NCBI GenBank assembly: GCA_003142185.1
Contig: PLOR01000097.1
Span: 63,523-127,522 of the forward strand
From: Bryobacterales bacterium
GTDB lineage: Bacteria; Acidobacteriota; Terriglobia; Bryobacterales; Bryobacteraceae
Length of the DNA: 64,000 nt
Direction of reading: 5' to 3'
This document shows positions 51,512 through 60,656 of this stretch, piece after piece. Every line of letters begins with the position of its first letter. Position 1 is the first letter of the stretch. Below the pieces are notes generated by a model, which did no database searches, was not told the origin of the DNA, and saw only the letters and a program-made list of their open reading frames with translations. Made by a program: the position numbers and the translations under genes.

Positions 51512-53920
51512 TTGAAAACCAGCGCGGAAGTGCTCGAATTCGAATCGCTGCTCCGGCTCGTGGGCCGTTACGTGGCTAGCCCGATGGGGCGCCGTGAACT
51601 GGAGAAGCTCGAGCCGCACACCGGCCGCGAGCGGCTGGTCGAGGATCTGGCCGAGGCCGGGGAAGCCATCGAATATTTGCGATCCGCGGCGCGCCCGCAG
51701 CAGGCGGGCCGCGGCGCAGCCATCCGCATCGACTTCGGCGGCCTGCCGGACGTGGAGCCGGCGGCGCAGAAACTGCACATCGAAGGCGCCGGCCTGGAGC
51801 CCAAAGAGATCTTCGACCTGTTTGCGCTGCTCGATCGCGCCGCGGACGCGAAGTCGGTGCTCACGGCTACCGTTGGCCGCTTCCCGCGGCTGGGGCGGCG
51901 CGGCCAATCGATCGGCGATTTTCGCGCCCTGCTACAGGACCTGGAAGGCAAGATCCTGCCCGATGGCACGGTGGCCGATCACGCCAGTGTGGCGCTGGCG
52001 CGCCTGCGCCGCGACGCGGAGCGGCAGAAAAAGGCGATTCAGGAATCGCTCGAACGCTTCCTGAAGGCGCACCGCGAGGAAGGCATCCTCCAGGAAGAGT
52101 TCGTCACCATCCGCAATGAGCGTTTCGTGGTGCCGGTGATCGCCGGGCAGCGGCGCAAACTGGACGGGGTGATCCACGGCGCCAGTTCGAGCGGCCATAC
52201 GCTGTTCGTCGAGCCGCTCGAAACAATCGACCTCAACAACGAACTGGTGCGGCTGGGCGAAGAGGAAGCGCGAGAAGTGCATCGCATCCTGCTCGAGATG
52301 ACGGACCGCCTGCGCGGCCACGCCGATTCCATCCGCCAGACGCTGGTCGTGATGGCGGAGCTGGATCTGATCTTCGCCAAGGCGCGCTTTGCGATCGAAT
52401 TCGATTGCGCCATCCCGCGCTTCGGCGAGCGGCTGCTGTTGCGCGAGGCGCGCCATCCGCTGCTCGAAGACGTGCTCCGGCGGCGCCAGCGCAAGTCCGT
52501 TCCGGTCTCGCTCGATCTCGAGCGCGAGCGCCGCACGCTGCTCATCAGCGGCCCCAACACCGGCGGCAAAACGGTGGCGCTCAAGACCGTGGGGCTGCTC
52601 AGCCTGATGGCGCAAGCCGCGCTGCCGGTGCCGGCGGCGGAAGCCGAATTCCCGGTTTTCGAGCAGGTGCTGGCCGATATCGGCGATTACCAATCGATTC
52701 AGGAAAACCTCAGCACGTTTTCGGCGCACGTATCGAACATTCGGGAAATGGCGCTCGACGTGACGCCCGGCACGCTGGTGCTGCTCGATGAGCTGGGCGC
52801 GGCGACCGATCCGGAGGAAGGCGGCGCGCTGGGCGTGGCGATTGTGGACCATTTCCGCGCGGCCGGCGCGTTCACGCTGGTCTCCACGCACCTGATGGCG
52901 CTCAAGATCTATGGCGCATCGACGGAGGGCGTGATCAACGGGTCGATGGGATTCGACGAAAATACTTTCGAGCCGACGTTTCTTCTGCAACTGGGGCTGC
53001 CAGGGAAGTCGGCGGGCCTGGAAATCGCGACCCGGCTCGGCATGCCGGAAGACATCATGTGCCGCGCGCGGATGGCGCTGAGCGACCGCGAGCGGGATGT
53101 GACGCGATTCCTCAGCGAGCTGGACCGGCGTGTCAAGGAAACGCAAGCCCTGGAACAAAGCCTGCGCGAGAAGCTGACGGCGCAGGAGCGCAGCGAAAAA
53201 GAAATCGCCCGCGAGTGGGACCGGCGCGAGACGGTCAAGCTGAAGGAACTGGAGCGCCGCACCGAGGAGGCGCTGGCCCGTTTCGAAGAGCACGCGCGGG
53301 AGACCATCGAAAAGATCGCGCAAGCGGGCGACCGGCGCAAGGCCGGGCAGGAGGCGCAGCGAAAGGTGGCCAAAGCCAAGCGCGAGTTGCGCGAGGATTT
53401 CGAAACCACCGTGCTGGCTACCGAGGATGACTCGCGGCAGGACCGCATCCAGCCGCTGCGCATCACCGAAGGGGCGCGCGTGCGGCTGAAGGACGTGCGG
53501 GAGCCGGCGCGCGTGACGCGGTTTCTGAGCAACGACCGCATTGAGGTGGAAGCCGGATTCCTGCGCTTGCAGGTTTCGTGCGACGACGTGATCGAGGTGC
53601 TGCCGGAAACTGGCGGCGCGGCGGCCAAGCTGCCGCAAGGCGTGACTTACAAGCCCGCGCCGCAGTTATCGCCGGCGTTCCAGGAAATCAACGTGATTGG
53701 CCGGCATGCCGAGGAAGCGCGCGACGCGGTGGATGAGTTTTTGGATCGCGCCGTGATGGCCACCGCGTCGCGAGTGCGCATCGTGCACGGCTTCGGCATG
53801 GGCGTGCTGCGCAAGACCATTCAGGAAATGCTCAGCAGCCATCCGCACGTGGCGAAATTCTACCCCGCGCCGCAGCAGGAGGGCGGCGCCGGCGCGACTA
53901 TCGTGGAACTGCGGGAATAG
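51512..53920 (+). CDS. mutS2: MutS2 endonuclease/ribosome-rescue ATPase
   Basis: 802 residues from TTG 51512 with AAGGA eight bases upstream. Order: N-terminal core (LEFESLLRLVGRYVASPMGRRELEKLEP), MutS lever/clamp region, ATPase with Walker A GPNTGGKTVALKT (~347), ENLSTFSAHV, Walker B LVLLDELGAATDPEEGGAL and STHLMALK. Then comes a long charged coiled coil (~510-660) and a C-terminal Smr domain (INVIGRHAEEARDAVDEFLDRA, RIVHGFGMGVLRKTIQEML). It acts on branched DNA or collided ribosomes. The usual Smr HGxG is present as HGFG. Confidence 0.94.
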   Translation: MKTSAEVLEFESLLRLVGRYVASPMGRRELEKLEPHTGRERLVEDLAEAGEAIEYLRSAARPQQAGRGAAIRIDFGGLPDVEPAAQKLHIEGAGLEPKEIFDLFALLDRAADAKSVLTATVGRFPRLGRRGQSIGDFRALLQDLEGKILPDGTVADHASVALARLRRDAERQKKAIQESLERFLKAHREEGILQEEFVTIRNERFVVPVIAGQRRKLDGVIHGASSSGHTLFVEPLETIDLNNELVRLGEEEAREVHRILLEMTDRLRGHADSIRQTLVVMAELDLIFAKARFAIEFDCAIPRFGERLLLREARHPLLEDVLRRRQRKSVPVSLDLERERRTLLISGPNTGGKTVALKTVGLLSLMAQAALPVPAAEAEFPVFEQVLADIGDYQSIQENLSTFSAHVSNIREMALDVTPGTLVLLDELGAATDPEEGGALGVAIVDHFRAAGAFTLVSTHLMALKIYGASTEGVINGSMGFDENTFEPTFLLQLGLPGKSAGLEIATRLGMPEDIMCRARMALSDRERDVTRFLSELDRRVKETQALEQSLREKLTAQERSEKEIAREWDRRETVKLKELERRTEEALARFEEHARETIEKIAQAGDRRKAGQEAQRKVAKAKRELREDFETTVLATEDDSRQDRIQPLRITEGARVRLKDVREPARVTRFLSNDRIEVEAGFLRLQVSCDDVIEVLPETGGAAAKLPQGVTYKPAPQLSPAFQEINVIGRHAEEARDAVDEFLDRAVMATASRVRIVHGFGMGVLRKTIQEMLSSHPHVAKFYPAPQQEGGAGATIVELRE

Positions 53921-54102
53921 GTGGGGCGCCAAGTTAAGAGCGCGTGCGGCACATTTGCCGATCCTGGGCGTTTGGCAGCCAACCGAGTGGACAATGCGGG
54001 GCGGAGTGTATCCTGGAGTCTGGCGGCGACTCGGCTGACGATGCGAGCGACCGACCGGCACTGCGAACGCGTTGACACCAGCGAGCGGAGGAGTTTCGCG
54101 AA

Positions 54103-55140
54103 ATGATTCAAGTCTACGCCGTTGACGCTGGCAATCTCGCCCGCCTCGGGCACGCCCGGCTGCCCAAGGAGGAGATGCTGGAGGACTGGATTGCGAAGGA
54201 CCCCGGGCTTCTCGGTCTTGATGTCGCGATCATTGGAAGGCAGGTTCAAACGAAATCCGGCGGTTTTATCGATATCCTCGCCATTGATCGCGAAGGCGAC
54301 CTCACGATCGTGGAGCTAAAGCGCGACAGGACGCCGCGTGAGGTCGTTGCCCAGGTCCTCGACTATGCAAGCTGGGTCAACACCCTCAGCACCAAGGATG
54401 TCCGCGAGGTCGCGTCCGGATGTGGCAAGACCCTTGAGGCCGTATTCTCCGACGCATTCGGTATCGAGGTGCCCGAGGACCTGAACGGGGCTCATAACAT
54501 GGTCATTGTCGCCAGCGAACTTGACCCATCGTCCAAGCGAATTGTGGAGTACCTGTCCAAAGTCCACGACGTGGGCATCAACACCCTATTCTTCAGTACC
54601 TTCGAATACGATGGGAAGCTGCTCATGGGAGCAGACTGGCTCATGGACCAGGAAGAGGTGGTCACGAGGTCCGTGAGCAAGAAGAGGGCACCGTGGACTG
54701 GGTCCTGGTACGTCAATGTTGATGACTGCAAAGCGCGTACGTGGGATGACTGCCGGAAGTGCGGTTTCTTGGGTGCGGGCGGAGGCCGCATCTATTCCGA
54801 CCAGCTCAAAAGGCTGGAAGTTGGCGCGCCGCTGTATGCCTACCAAAAGAAAGCAGGGTACGTCGGTTATGGCATTGTGAGCCAGGGGGTCTGCCCGGCA
54901 AGGGAGTTCACGGTTGGCGGCAAGCCGCTTTACGAGTGCGTGCAATCTTCTCCTGATCTGCTGCACCATCCGGACGATCCAGACATGCAGGAGTACGTTA
55001 TCGGTGTCGAATGGAAGAAGGCCCTTCCGGTCAAGGAGGCGAAGACGTTCCCTGGTGCGTTCGCTAACCCGAACGTCGTATGCAAATTGAGCGACCCCAA
55101 GACCCTGGACTTCCTCAAGCAGGCCTTTGGCGTCTCTTAA
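54103..55140 (+). CDS. DUF91/NucS-like nuclease with PUA/EVE-like C-domain
   Basis: 345 residues. The N-domain is a PD-(D/E)xK nuclease of the DUF91/NucS type: E27, D57 in GGFIDILAID, E71-x-K73 in IVELKRDRTPREVVAQVLDYASWV, with Q84 and Y88 as trailing conserved residues. The C-terminal part (~from residue 198) has WYVNVDDCKARTWDDCRKCGFLGAGGG and LEVGAPLYAYQKKAGYVGYGIVSQG, resembling PUA/EVE-type domains that read modified bases. A nuclease plus modified-base reader suggests restriction or repair. It faces the Nmad-like gene, with a 26-bp tail overlap. GC is visibly lower than the neighbours. Confidence 0.75.
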   Translation: MIQVYAVDAGNLARLGHARLPKEEMLEDWIAKDPGLLGLDVAIIGRQVQTKSGGFIDILAIDREGDLTIVELKRDRTPREVVAQVLDYASWVNTLSTKDVREVASGCGKTLEAVFSDAFGIEVPEDLNGAHNMVIVASELDPSSKRIVEYLSKVHDVGINTLFFSTFEYDGKLLMGADWLMDQEEVVTRSVSKKRAPWTGSWYVNVDDCKARTWDDCRKCGFLGAGGGRIYSDQLKRLEVGAPLYAYQKKAGYVGYGIVSQGVCPAREFTVGGKPLYECVQSSPDLLHHPDDPDMQEYVIGVEWKKALPVKEAKTFPGAFANPNVVCKLSDPKTLDFLKQAFGVS

Positions 55141-55690
55141 CGTATTTCGGCTTAGCGGTAGCGCGCGAACAACCGCACCTGCCGGGTCGATGGGGCTGCG
55201 GATTATTGGGAGCGCCGTGCACACCTGGAGCATAACCCCGCGCCGACAAGTGGGCGACCAGCCGCGAGATCTCAGCGTCGGTGGCTTTCCTGCAGCCCCG
55301 TGCGCGAATGATGAGGTGTTCCAGCCCCTGTGGGATTCGGATCGCCCGCTTTCCGAAATAGTAGAAGCGACGGGACACCAAGATCGGCCTGGACTCGAGG
55401 CCATGGATCCCGTGGCCCCGCAAGTAGTCGGTGAGGTGCGGGGACCGACGCCGAAGTTCCGCTACGGTAGGGTTTGACTCGACCTTCATCAGGTAAATCA
55501 GATCGTTGGGCTTGCCGGTCCCATTTCCGCCAATCCCCACGACCCAGCTTCCGGGCGCCGCCCAGACTTCGATCGACGTCGTCTTGCAGCCGCAAAGCGT
55601 GCAAGCGTTGCCAGAGACGTGGGGCGCAAATCCCGTATCGTGATCGAGGCGATACACGTAGTGCTTTGCGGCGAGGCGTTCAGCGCTCAT
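55115..55690 (-). CDS. Nmad-like protein (nucleotide-modification-associated domain)
   Basis: 191 residues from ATG 55690. The front, HYVYRLDHDTGFAPHVSGNACTLCGCKTTSIEVWAAPGSWVVGIGGNG, matches my recollection of Nmad2-type domains, predicted in the literature to take part in DNA base hypermodification. The middle (RPILVSRRFYYFGKRAIRIPQGLEHLIIRARGCRKATDAEI) is the same kind of conserved YFG/RGRG segment. Two Cys pairs (C30/C33 and C35, C172/C174) could bind metal. The C-terminal tail is basic. Enzymatic function is unproven; family assignment is moderate. Confidence 0.6.
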   Translation of the reverse strand: MSAERLAAKHYVYRLDHDTGFAPHVSGNACTLCGCKTTSIEVWAAPGSWVVGIGGNGTGKPNDLIYLMKVESNPTVAELRRRSPHLTDYLRGHGIHGLESRPILVSRRFYYFGKRAIRIPQGLEHLIIRARGCRKATDAEISRLVAHLSARGYAPGVHGAPNNPQPHRPGRCGCSRATAKPKYVKRRQRPA

Positions 55691-55719
55691 AAGGCCCGCC
55701 GTCCATTTTAGCCCCGTCC

Positions 55720-56265
55720 TCACTCCGCGTCCGTTTCCCCTTCCGGCGGTTCCCACGCATCCAGCAGCTCCGGGTTTTTGGCGAACCGCTTCAGGACGCG
55801 CAGGATTTCGCCTGACTTGAAGCCGGCGTGGAGCAGCCGGCGGTAGGCGGCGGCCATGTCTTTGTCCTGTTCGAAAAGGCCTTCGCGCACGGCGAGGCGG
55901 TATTTGCGGCGAACCCAGTCCTCGATCAACGCCGTCTCGTCGACGCCCGCATACACTTCGCGCACGGTGCGCTCGGCCAGCGCTGGCGCCACGCGGCGGC
56001 GGCGCAAATCCTGGACCACGCGCGTGCTTCCCAATTTTTCGCCGGAGAGGCGCGCGGTGGCGAAGGATTCGGCGAAGCGGCGATCGTCCAGATAGCCAAG
56101 GTCCTTTAGGCGGGCCACCGCGTTATCCACGTCGGCCTCGCGTTGCGCGCGGCGGCGCAACTTCTCGCGCAGCTCTCCGGTGGAATACGCCCGGCCCGCG
56201 AGCAGCCGCAATGCATAGGTCCACAATCGTTCGGCGTTTAGGCGCCGGTCCGTTTTTTCGGCCAT
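55720..56265 (-). CDS. recX: Regulatory protein RecX
   Basis: 181 residues from ATG 56265, made of tandem three-helix RecX repeats: ALRLLAGRAYSTGELREKLRRRA, VARLKDLGYLDDRRFAESFATAR and LRRRRVAPALAERTVREVYAGVDE. RecX modulates RecA filaments. No recA is adjacent in this window. The extended frame upstream of 56265 lacks family resemblance. Confidence 0.85.
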   Translation of the reverse strand: MAEKTDRRLNAERLWTYALRLLAGRAYSTGELREKLRRRAQREADVDNAVARLKDLGYLDDRRFAESFATARLSGEKLGSTRVVQDLRRRRVAPALAERTVREVYAGVDETALIEDWVRRKYRLAVREGLFEQDKDMAAAYRRLLHAGFKSGEILRVLKRFAKNPELLDAWEPPEGETDAE

Positions 56266-56344
56266 GATCGGGGTTCTTATGCGGAGTATACTTAAAATTG
56301 GCTCGGATAGAGACGGGTGAGCCGAAGGAAACAGGAGACACACG

Positions 56345-56644
56345 ATGGATAAGAACGGACTTTCGGCATTCTTGTTGGGCCTGGGCGTGGGGGTCGGCAT
56401 CGGCATATTGTTCGCTCCCAAGTCCGGTGAGGAAACACGCGAATATCTTCGCAGCAAGGCCAATGAAGGCGGCGACTTGCTGAAGCAGCGCAGCTCGGAT
56501 TTGAAGCAGACCGCGGCCGACTGGGTCGACAAAAGCAAAGACGCCCTGAACCGCCAGAAGGATAACCTGGCCGACGCGGTGGAAGCGGGCCGGCAGGCGT
56601 ATCGCGATGCGCGCGGGCCGCAGACAACCGAGGGGAAAGCTTAG
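56345..56644 (+). CDS. YtxH-domain membrane-anchored protein
   Basis: 99 residues: one glycine-rich membrane helix (FLLGLGVGVGIGILFAPKSGEETREYL, residues ~8-35), the YtxH/gas-vesicle-like motif APKSG-ETR, and a charged amphipathic helical tail. Such proteins are envelope or stress-associated with unknown activity. A second coiled-coil membrane protein gene follows 29 bp later. Confidence 0.85.
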   Translation: MDKNGLSAFLLGLGVGVGIGILFAPKSGEETREYLRSKANEGGDLLKQRSSDLKQTAADWVDKSKDALNRQKDNLADAVEAGRQAYRDARGPQTTEGKA

Positions 56645-56673
56645 TACAGATTGGGCGGGACGGAACTGACGGC

Positions 56674-57369
56674 ATGACCGACGAAGTGTTTCGCTGGATC
56701 GCGACCGCGGGAGTGGTACTGGTCGCCGCTGCGTTCGTGGTGGTGGCGGTGGCGGCTGTCGCGATTTCTCGCGGCTTGCGCCAGATGCAGGGAAAGATCG
56801 CCGGCTTCCTGGCCAGCGCCGAACCCGCCATTGCACGCCTCGATCCGATGATCGAGCGCGCCACCGTGCTGATGGACACGGCCACGCCGCAGATCAAGAT
56901 CGCCGGCGCCGCGATCGAAAAAGCCGGCCCGGCGCTGGAGAGGGCTCGCGTCACCCTGGACAAAGCCAGCAACGCCATCGACCGCGCCTCGCCGCTCATC
57001 GATCAGGCTAAGACGGTGCTCGGGAACGCAAACCTGGCGATCGAGGAAAACCGGCCGAGAGTCTCGGAAATCACCGAGCAGGTGGCCGAGATCGCACGCA
57101 CCACCCGCGAGCAGGTGGATCGCCTGGGCGCACTGGTGGAAGATGCCGGCGACCGCGCCCGCGCGCGGCTGGCGCAGATCGATAACACTGTCACCGAGGC
57201 GGTCGAGCAGGTGGGCGAAGTGGGCGACGCGCTGAAGCGCGCGGCCATGCGCCCGGTGCGCGAAGCCAACGGCGTGGCAGCCGGAATTTCAGCCGCGGTT
57301 TCCACCTTCGTCAAAGGCCGCAAATATCCCCCCGACATGGCGACCCAGGACGAGGAGATGTTCATCTGA
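56674..57369 (+). CDS. Membrane-anchored coiled-coil protein (DUF948-like)
   Basis: 231 residues. One N-terminal membrane helix (GVVLVAAAFVVVAVAAVAISRGL), then almost wholly helical repeats with heptad pattern (MIERATVLMDTATPQIKIAGAAIEKAGPALERARVTLDKASNAI) resembling DUF948/apolipoprotein-like proteins. With the YtxH gene it probably forms an envelope stress pair. Function unknown. Confidence 0.7.
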   Translation: MTDEVFRWIATAGVVLVAAAFVVVAVAAVAISRGLRQMQGKIAGFLASAEPAIARLDPMIERATVLMDTATPQIKIAGAAIEKAGPALERARVTLDKASNAIDRASPLIDQAKTVLGNANLAIEENRPRVSEITEQVAEIARTTREQVDRLGALVEDAGDRARARLAQIDNTVTEAVEQVGEVGDALKRAAMRPVREANGVAAGISAAVSTFVKGRKYPPDMATQDEEMFI

Positions 57370-57506
57370 CGCCGCTCAAGACAGGTTGACTTCGAAACCT
57401 GCTGATGAGCGGATGCCGGGCATGGCGAGGTCGCGCCAAGCCGCGGCGCGACCCGGCGCGCCTCTCCTCTTGACATTCTAAAGGAACAGGCGCATACTCC
57501 TTTTGG

Positions 57507-57857
57507 ATGTCTACAAGAGAGGCCAAAACCGACATACTGCAGGGCACGCTGGACCTGATGGTGCTGCGAACGCTGGCAACCATGGGGGCTCAGCACGGTT
57601 TCGGGCTGGCGCAGCGCATTCAACAGATTTCCGGCGGTGCGCTGGACTTGAACCAGGGTACGCTGTACCCGGCGCTGTTGCGGCTGGAGCATCGCGGATG
57701 GATCCGCTCGCGGTGGGGCGTCTCGGACAATAACCGGCGCGCCAAGTTTTACGAAATCACCGCCGCGGGACGGCGGCAGGTGGAAAAAGAATCCGAGGGC
57801 TGGGCGCGGACGGTCGCCATCATGGACCGCTTCGAGCGCTTGACGGAGACGGAGTAA
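57507..57857 (+). CDS. PadR-family transcription regulator
   Basis: 116 residues. The winged-helix PadR pattern is clear: ILQGTLDLMVLRTLATMGAQHGFGLAQRIQQ, then NQGTLYPALLRLEHRGWI and RAKFYEITAAGRRQVEKE. It directly precedes the large permease (3 bp gap), the arrangement typical of acidobacterial ADOP loci, and probably represses that operon. Confidence 0.93.
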   Translation: MSTREAKTDILQGTLDLMVLRTLATMGAQHGFGLAQRIQQISGGALDLNQGTLYPALLRLEHRGWIRSRWGVSDNNRRAKFYEITAAGRRQVEKESEGWARTVAIMDRFERLTETE

Positions 57858-57860
57858 CCC

Positions 57861-60530
57861 ATGCCGGATATCTGGATGCGCATACGGGAGCTGTTCCGCG
57901 GAGCACGCCTCGACGGCGAATTGGATGAAGAGGTCGGCCTGCACTTGCAAATGATGGAGGAGGAATTCCGACGCCGCGGCATGAGCGAGACGGAAGCTAT
58001 GGCCGCCGCGCGCCGCGAATTCGGCGGCGTGGCGCACTCGAAGGAAGCCTATCGCGATCAGCGCGGCTTCCCGTGGCTCGAGAGCTTCGGCAAAGACGTC
58101 CGCTACGCGCTGCGCGGCCTGCGCCGGAGCCCCGGCTTCGCGGCCGCGGCGGTCGTTTCGCTGGCGCTCGGCATCGGCGCCAACACGGCGATTTTCTCGT
58201 TGTTCCACACGCTGATGCTGCGCATGCTGCCGGTGGCGCACCCGGAGCAACTGGTCGCCATCCATCGCACTGGCGGTTGGGGCCGGGGAGTCATCTCGCT
58301 GCCGCTGTACAGACAGATCGCCGGCCGCGCGGATCTCTTCAACGGCGTGATCGCCACCAATGGCGTAGCCAAGGTACGGTTCTCGCCGCGCCGGGGCGGC
58401 CGTGAAGAGTTCGCGCAACAGGAATTCGTCTCAGGTAATTACTTCCAGGTGCTGGGAATCCAGCCGGTCATCGGGCGGCTGTTCACTGGCGAGGACAATC
58501 GGGTTCCGGGTGGGCGTCCGCTGGCGGTGCTCAGCTACGACCTGTGGCAAAACCAATTCGGCGCTGACCCCGCTGTGTTGGGCAGCACCGTTGTGGTGGA
58601 CGAGCAGACGCTGACGGTGATCGGCGTTGCCGCGCCGGGTTTCCAGGGTGTCGCGCCGGAGCGGCACACCGACGTCTGGGTGCCCTTGATGATGACCCAC
58701 TTCGGCCAGGTGATGAGTCCCAACATGTGGTGGCTGATGCCGCTGGCGCGCGTGCGGCCGGACGTGCCTATCCAGCGGGTGCGGGCCGCGCTCGACGTGC
58801 TGATGCAGCAGCACCTGAGAACCATCTACGGGGAGCGTTACGATTCCGCGATGCGCAAGAAGGCGCTCGATCAGCGGTTGGAAATTCGCGAAGGGAGCGT
58901 TGGCCTCTCGATGTTGCGCGAACATTTCGGCAAGCCGCTGGGCGTTCTGTTGGCGCTGGTCGCGCTGGTGCTGCTGGCGGCGTGCATCAACGTGGCGAAC
59001 CTGCTGCTGGCGCGGGGAGCGGCGCGGCAAAAGGAAATCGCGATGCGGCTTTCGCTCGGCGCCACCCGCGCGCGCCTGGTGCGGCTGGCGCTGACGGAGA
59101 CGCTGCTGATTGCCGCCGCGGGCAGTGCGGCGGGCATCGGGCTGGCCGCCTGGGGCGTCCGCGCGATCTCGGGCTTCTTGCCGGAGGTAGCCGGCAATCC
59201 ATTTTCGAGCGCACCGGATCTAGCGGTGCTCGCGTTCACCATCGCCATTTCCGCTGCCTCGGCTTTGCTGTTCGGCCTGGGGCCGGCGCTGCGCTCCACG
59301 GCTATCAATCCGGCTCTAGGACTGCGTTCGTCAGGCCTCGATCGCAGCGGCAGCCCGGTGCTGCGCCGCGTTCTTGTCGTGGCGCAAGTGGCGTTCAGCG
59401 TGGTGCTGGTGGCGCTGGCCGGCCTGTTCGGGCATAGCCTGCTCGCCTTGCGCTCGGTCGACCTGGGCTTCCGCAATCAAAGCGTGATTGCGTTCAACCT
59501 GGATTTCCCACGCCTGTGGAAAGGGGATTTCCATCGGCCGCAGGAGCAGTTGATGAAGACGCTCGCCGAAACGCCCGGCATTTACTCCGTGAGTTGCGCT
59601 TTCCCCGGCCTGTTTGGCGGCGGCTCGTCCGATTCGACCATTCGCGTGCCGGGATCGCAGCGCACCGCGACCGAGCCGGCGGACGTGGACCAGACCTATG
59701 TGTCGCCGCGATATTTCGAAACCGTCGGAGCCGGCCTCCGCGGCCGTGAGTTCGACCGGAACGATACGGCGGCCTCGCCCAAAGTGGCCGTCGTCAATGA
59801 GGCCTTCGTGCGCGAGTTCCTGCGGGGCGAGGCCCATCCGGAAGCCCGCTGGCTGAGCTTCGACGATAGCAAGCCCGAAGGCGGCGAGCGCACCAGCATC
59901 GTGGGCGTGGTGCGCGATATTAGGCAGGACGGTATCCAGCAAAAGATTGCGCCGAGGGTGTACGTTCCGCTCACCCAGAAAGCACTTGACCTGCCGCCCG
60001 ATATTCTGGTGCGAACCGCCTTGTCGCCGGCCGCGGTGCGGGCCGTTGTCCTGCGCGAGTTGCCCAAACTAGGCGCGGGCATCGCGGTGACGCAATGGGG
60101 GACCGTTCGCCAGCGGATCGACGATTCGATTTTCGAGACTCGCCTGCTAGCCACGCTGGGAGGGTTCTTTGGCGTGCTGGCGCTGCTGCTGGCCGCGGTG
60201 GGCCTCTACGGCGTGATGTCGTACGGGATGGCGAAGCGGGCCGGCGAGATCGGTATCCGCATGGCGCTTGGGGCCAGACGCGCCGATGTGGTCGGCATGG
60301 TGCTGGGCGATGCGCTGCTGCTGGTTGCCGGCGGGCTCATTCTCGGCTTCCCACTGGCCTGGGCTGCGGCGCGCGCGGTCCATTCGCTGCTGTTCGGCAT
60401 CGATGCCGTGGATCCGCTGGCGTTCGGCGGTACCGGCGCCGTGCTGATCGCCGTGGCGTTGGGGGCTGCGTTCCTCCCGGCGCACCGCGCCGCATCCATC
60501 GACCCGATGCGCGCACTGCGGCATGAGTAG
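57861..60530 (+). CDS. ADOP-type FtsX/MacB permease
   Basis: 889 residues of the acidobacterial duplicated orphan permease family. The N-terminus has the short ADOP segment (WMRIRELFRGARLDGELDEEVGLHLQMM), then a MacB-type periplasmic core and an FtsX membrane unit (LLALVALVLLAACINVANLLLARGAARQKEIAMRLSLGATRARL). A second such unit closes the protein (EIGIRMALGARRADVVGMV). About eight membrane helices are expected. No ATPase gene adjoins. Its TAG stop forms part of the GTAG head of a REP doublet. Confidence 0.92.
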   Translation: MPDIWMRIRELFRGARLDGELDEEVGLHLQMMEEEFRRRGMSETEAMAAARREFGGVAHSKEAYRDQRGFPWLESFGKDVRYALRGLRRSPGFAAAAVVSLALGIGANTAIFSLFHTLMLRMLPVAHPEQLVAIHRTGGWGRGVISLPLYRQIAGRADLFNGVIATNGVAKVRFSPRRGGREEFAQQEFVSGNYFQVLGIQPVIGRLFTGEDNRVPGGRPLAVLSYDLWQNQFGADPAVLGSTVVVDEQTLTVIGVAAPGFQGVAPERHTDVWVPLMMTHFGQVMSPNMWWLMPLARVRPDVPIQRVRAALDVLMQQHLRTIYGERYDSAMRKKALDQRLEIREGSVGLSMLREHFGKPLGVLLALVALVLLAACINVANLLLARGAARQKEIAMRLSLGATRARLVRLALTETLLIAAAGSAAGIGLAAWGVRAISGFLPEVAGNPFSSAPDLAVLAFTIAISAASALLFGLGPALRSTAINPALGLRSSGLDRSGSPVLRRVLVVAQVAFSVVLVALAGLFGHSLLALRSVDLGFRNQSVIAFNLDFPRLWKGDFHRPQEQLMKTLAETPGIYSVSCAFPGLFGGGSSDSTIRVPGSQRTATEPADVDQTYVSPRYFETVGAGLRGREFDRNDTAASPKVAVVNEAFVREFLRGEAHPEARWLSFDDSKPEGGERTSIVGVVRDIRQDGIQQKIAPRVYVPLTQKALDLPPDILVRTALSPAAVRAVVLRELPKLGAGIAVTQWGTVRQRIDDSIFETRLLATLGGFFGVLALLLAAVGLYGVMSYGMAKRAGEIGIRMALGARRADVVGMVLGDALLLVAGGLILGFPLAWAAARAVHSLLFGIDAVDPLAFGGTGAVLIAVALGAAFLPAHRAASIDPMRALRHE

Positions 60531-60656
60531 GGCGGACCCCCTGGTCCGCGCGGGGCGCCCCCGTCCCGCTGCTCCTTCAACGAATCAGTCGGCTATGCCA
60601 CTGCGAAAAAAAAGGCCGGCCAGGGGGCCGGCCGCGGACGAGGGCGTCCGCCCCAC
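60527..60656. repeat. REP doublet between the ADOP and ychF genes
   Basis: GTAG with GGCGGACC-CCCT-GGTCCGC at the left and an inverted GTGG copy (GGCGGACGCC...GTCCGCC) at the right. The left head contains the ADOP stop codon and the right head shares a base with the ychF stop, so the element fills the whole gap. Confidence 0.8.
60605..60633 (-). terminator. Strong intrinsic terminator of ychF
   Basis: On the minus strand, perfect 8-bp arms GGCCGGCC (60626-60633 and 60614-60621) with a short loop are followed by eight T's (60606-60613). Confidence 0.93.

Noticed and set aside
51932-53638. 568-codon minus-strand frame opposite mutS2
   Set aside because: It is antisense to a complete MutS2 with no own motif.
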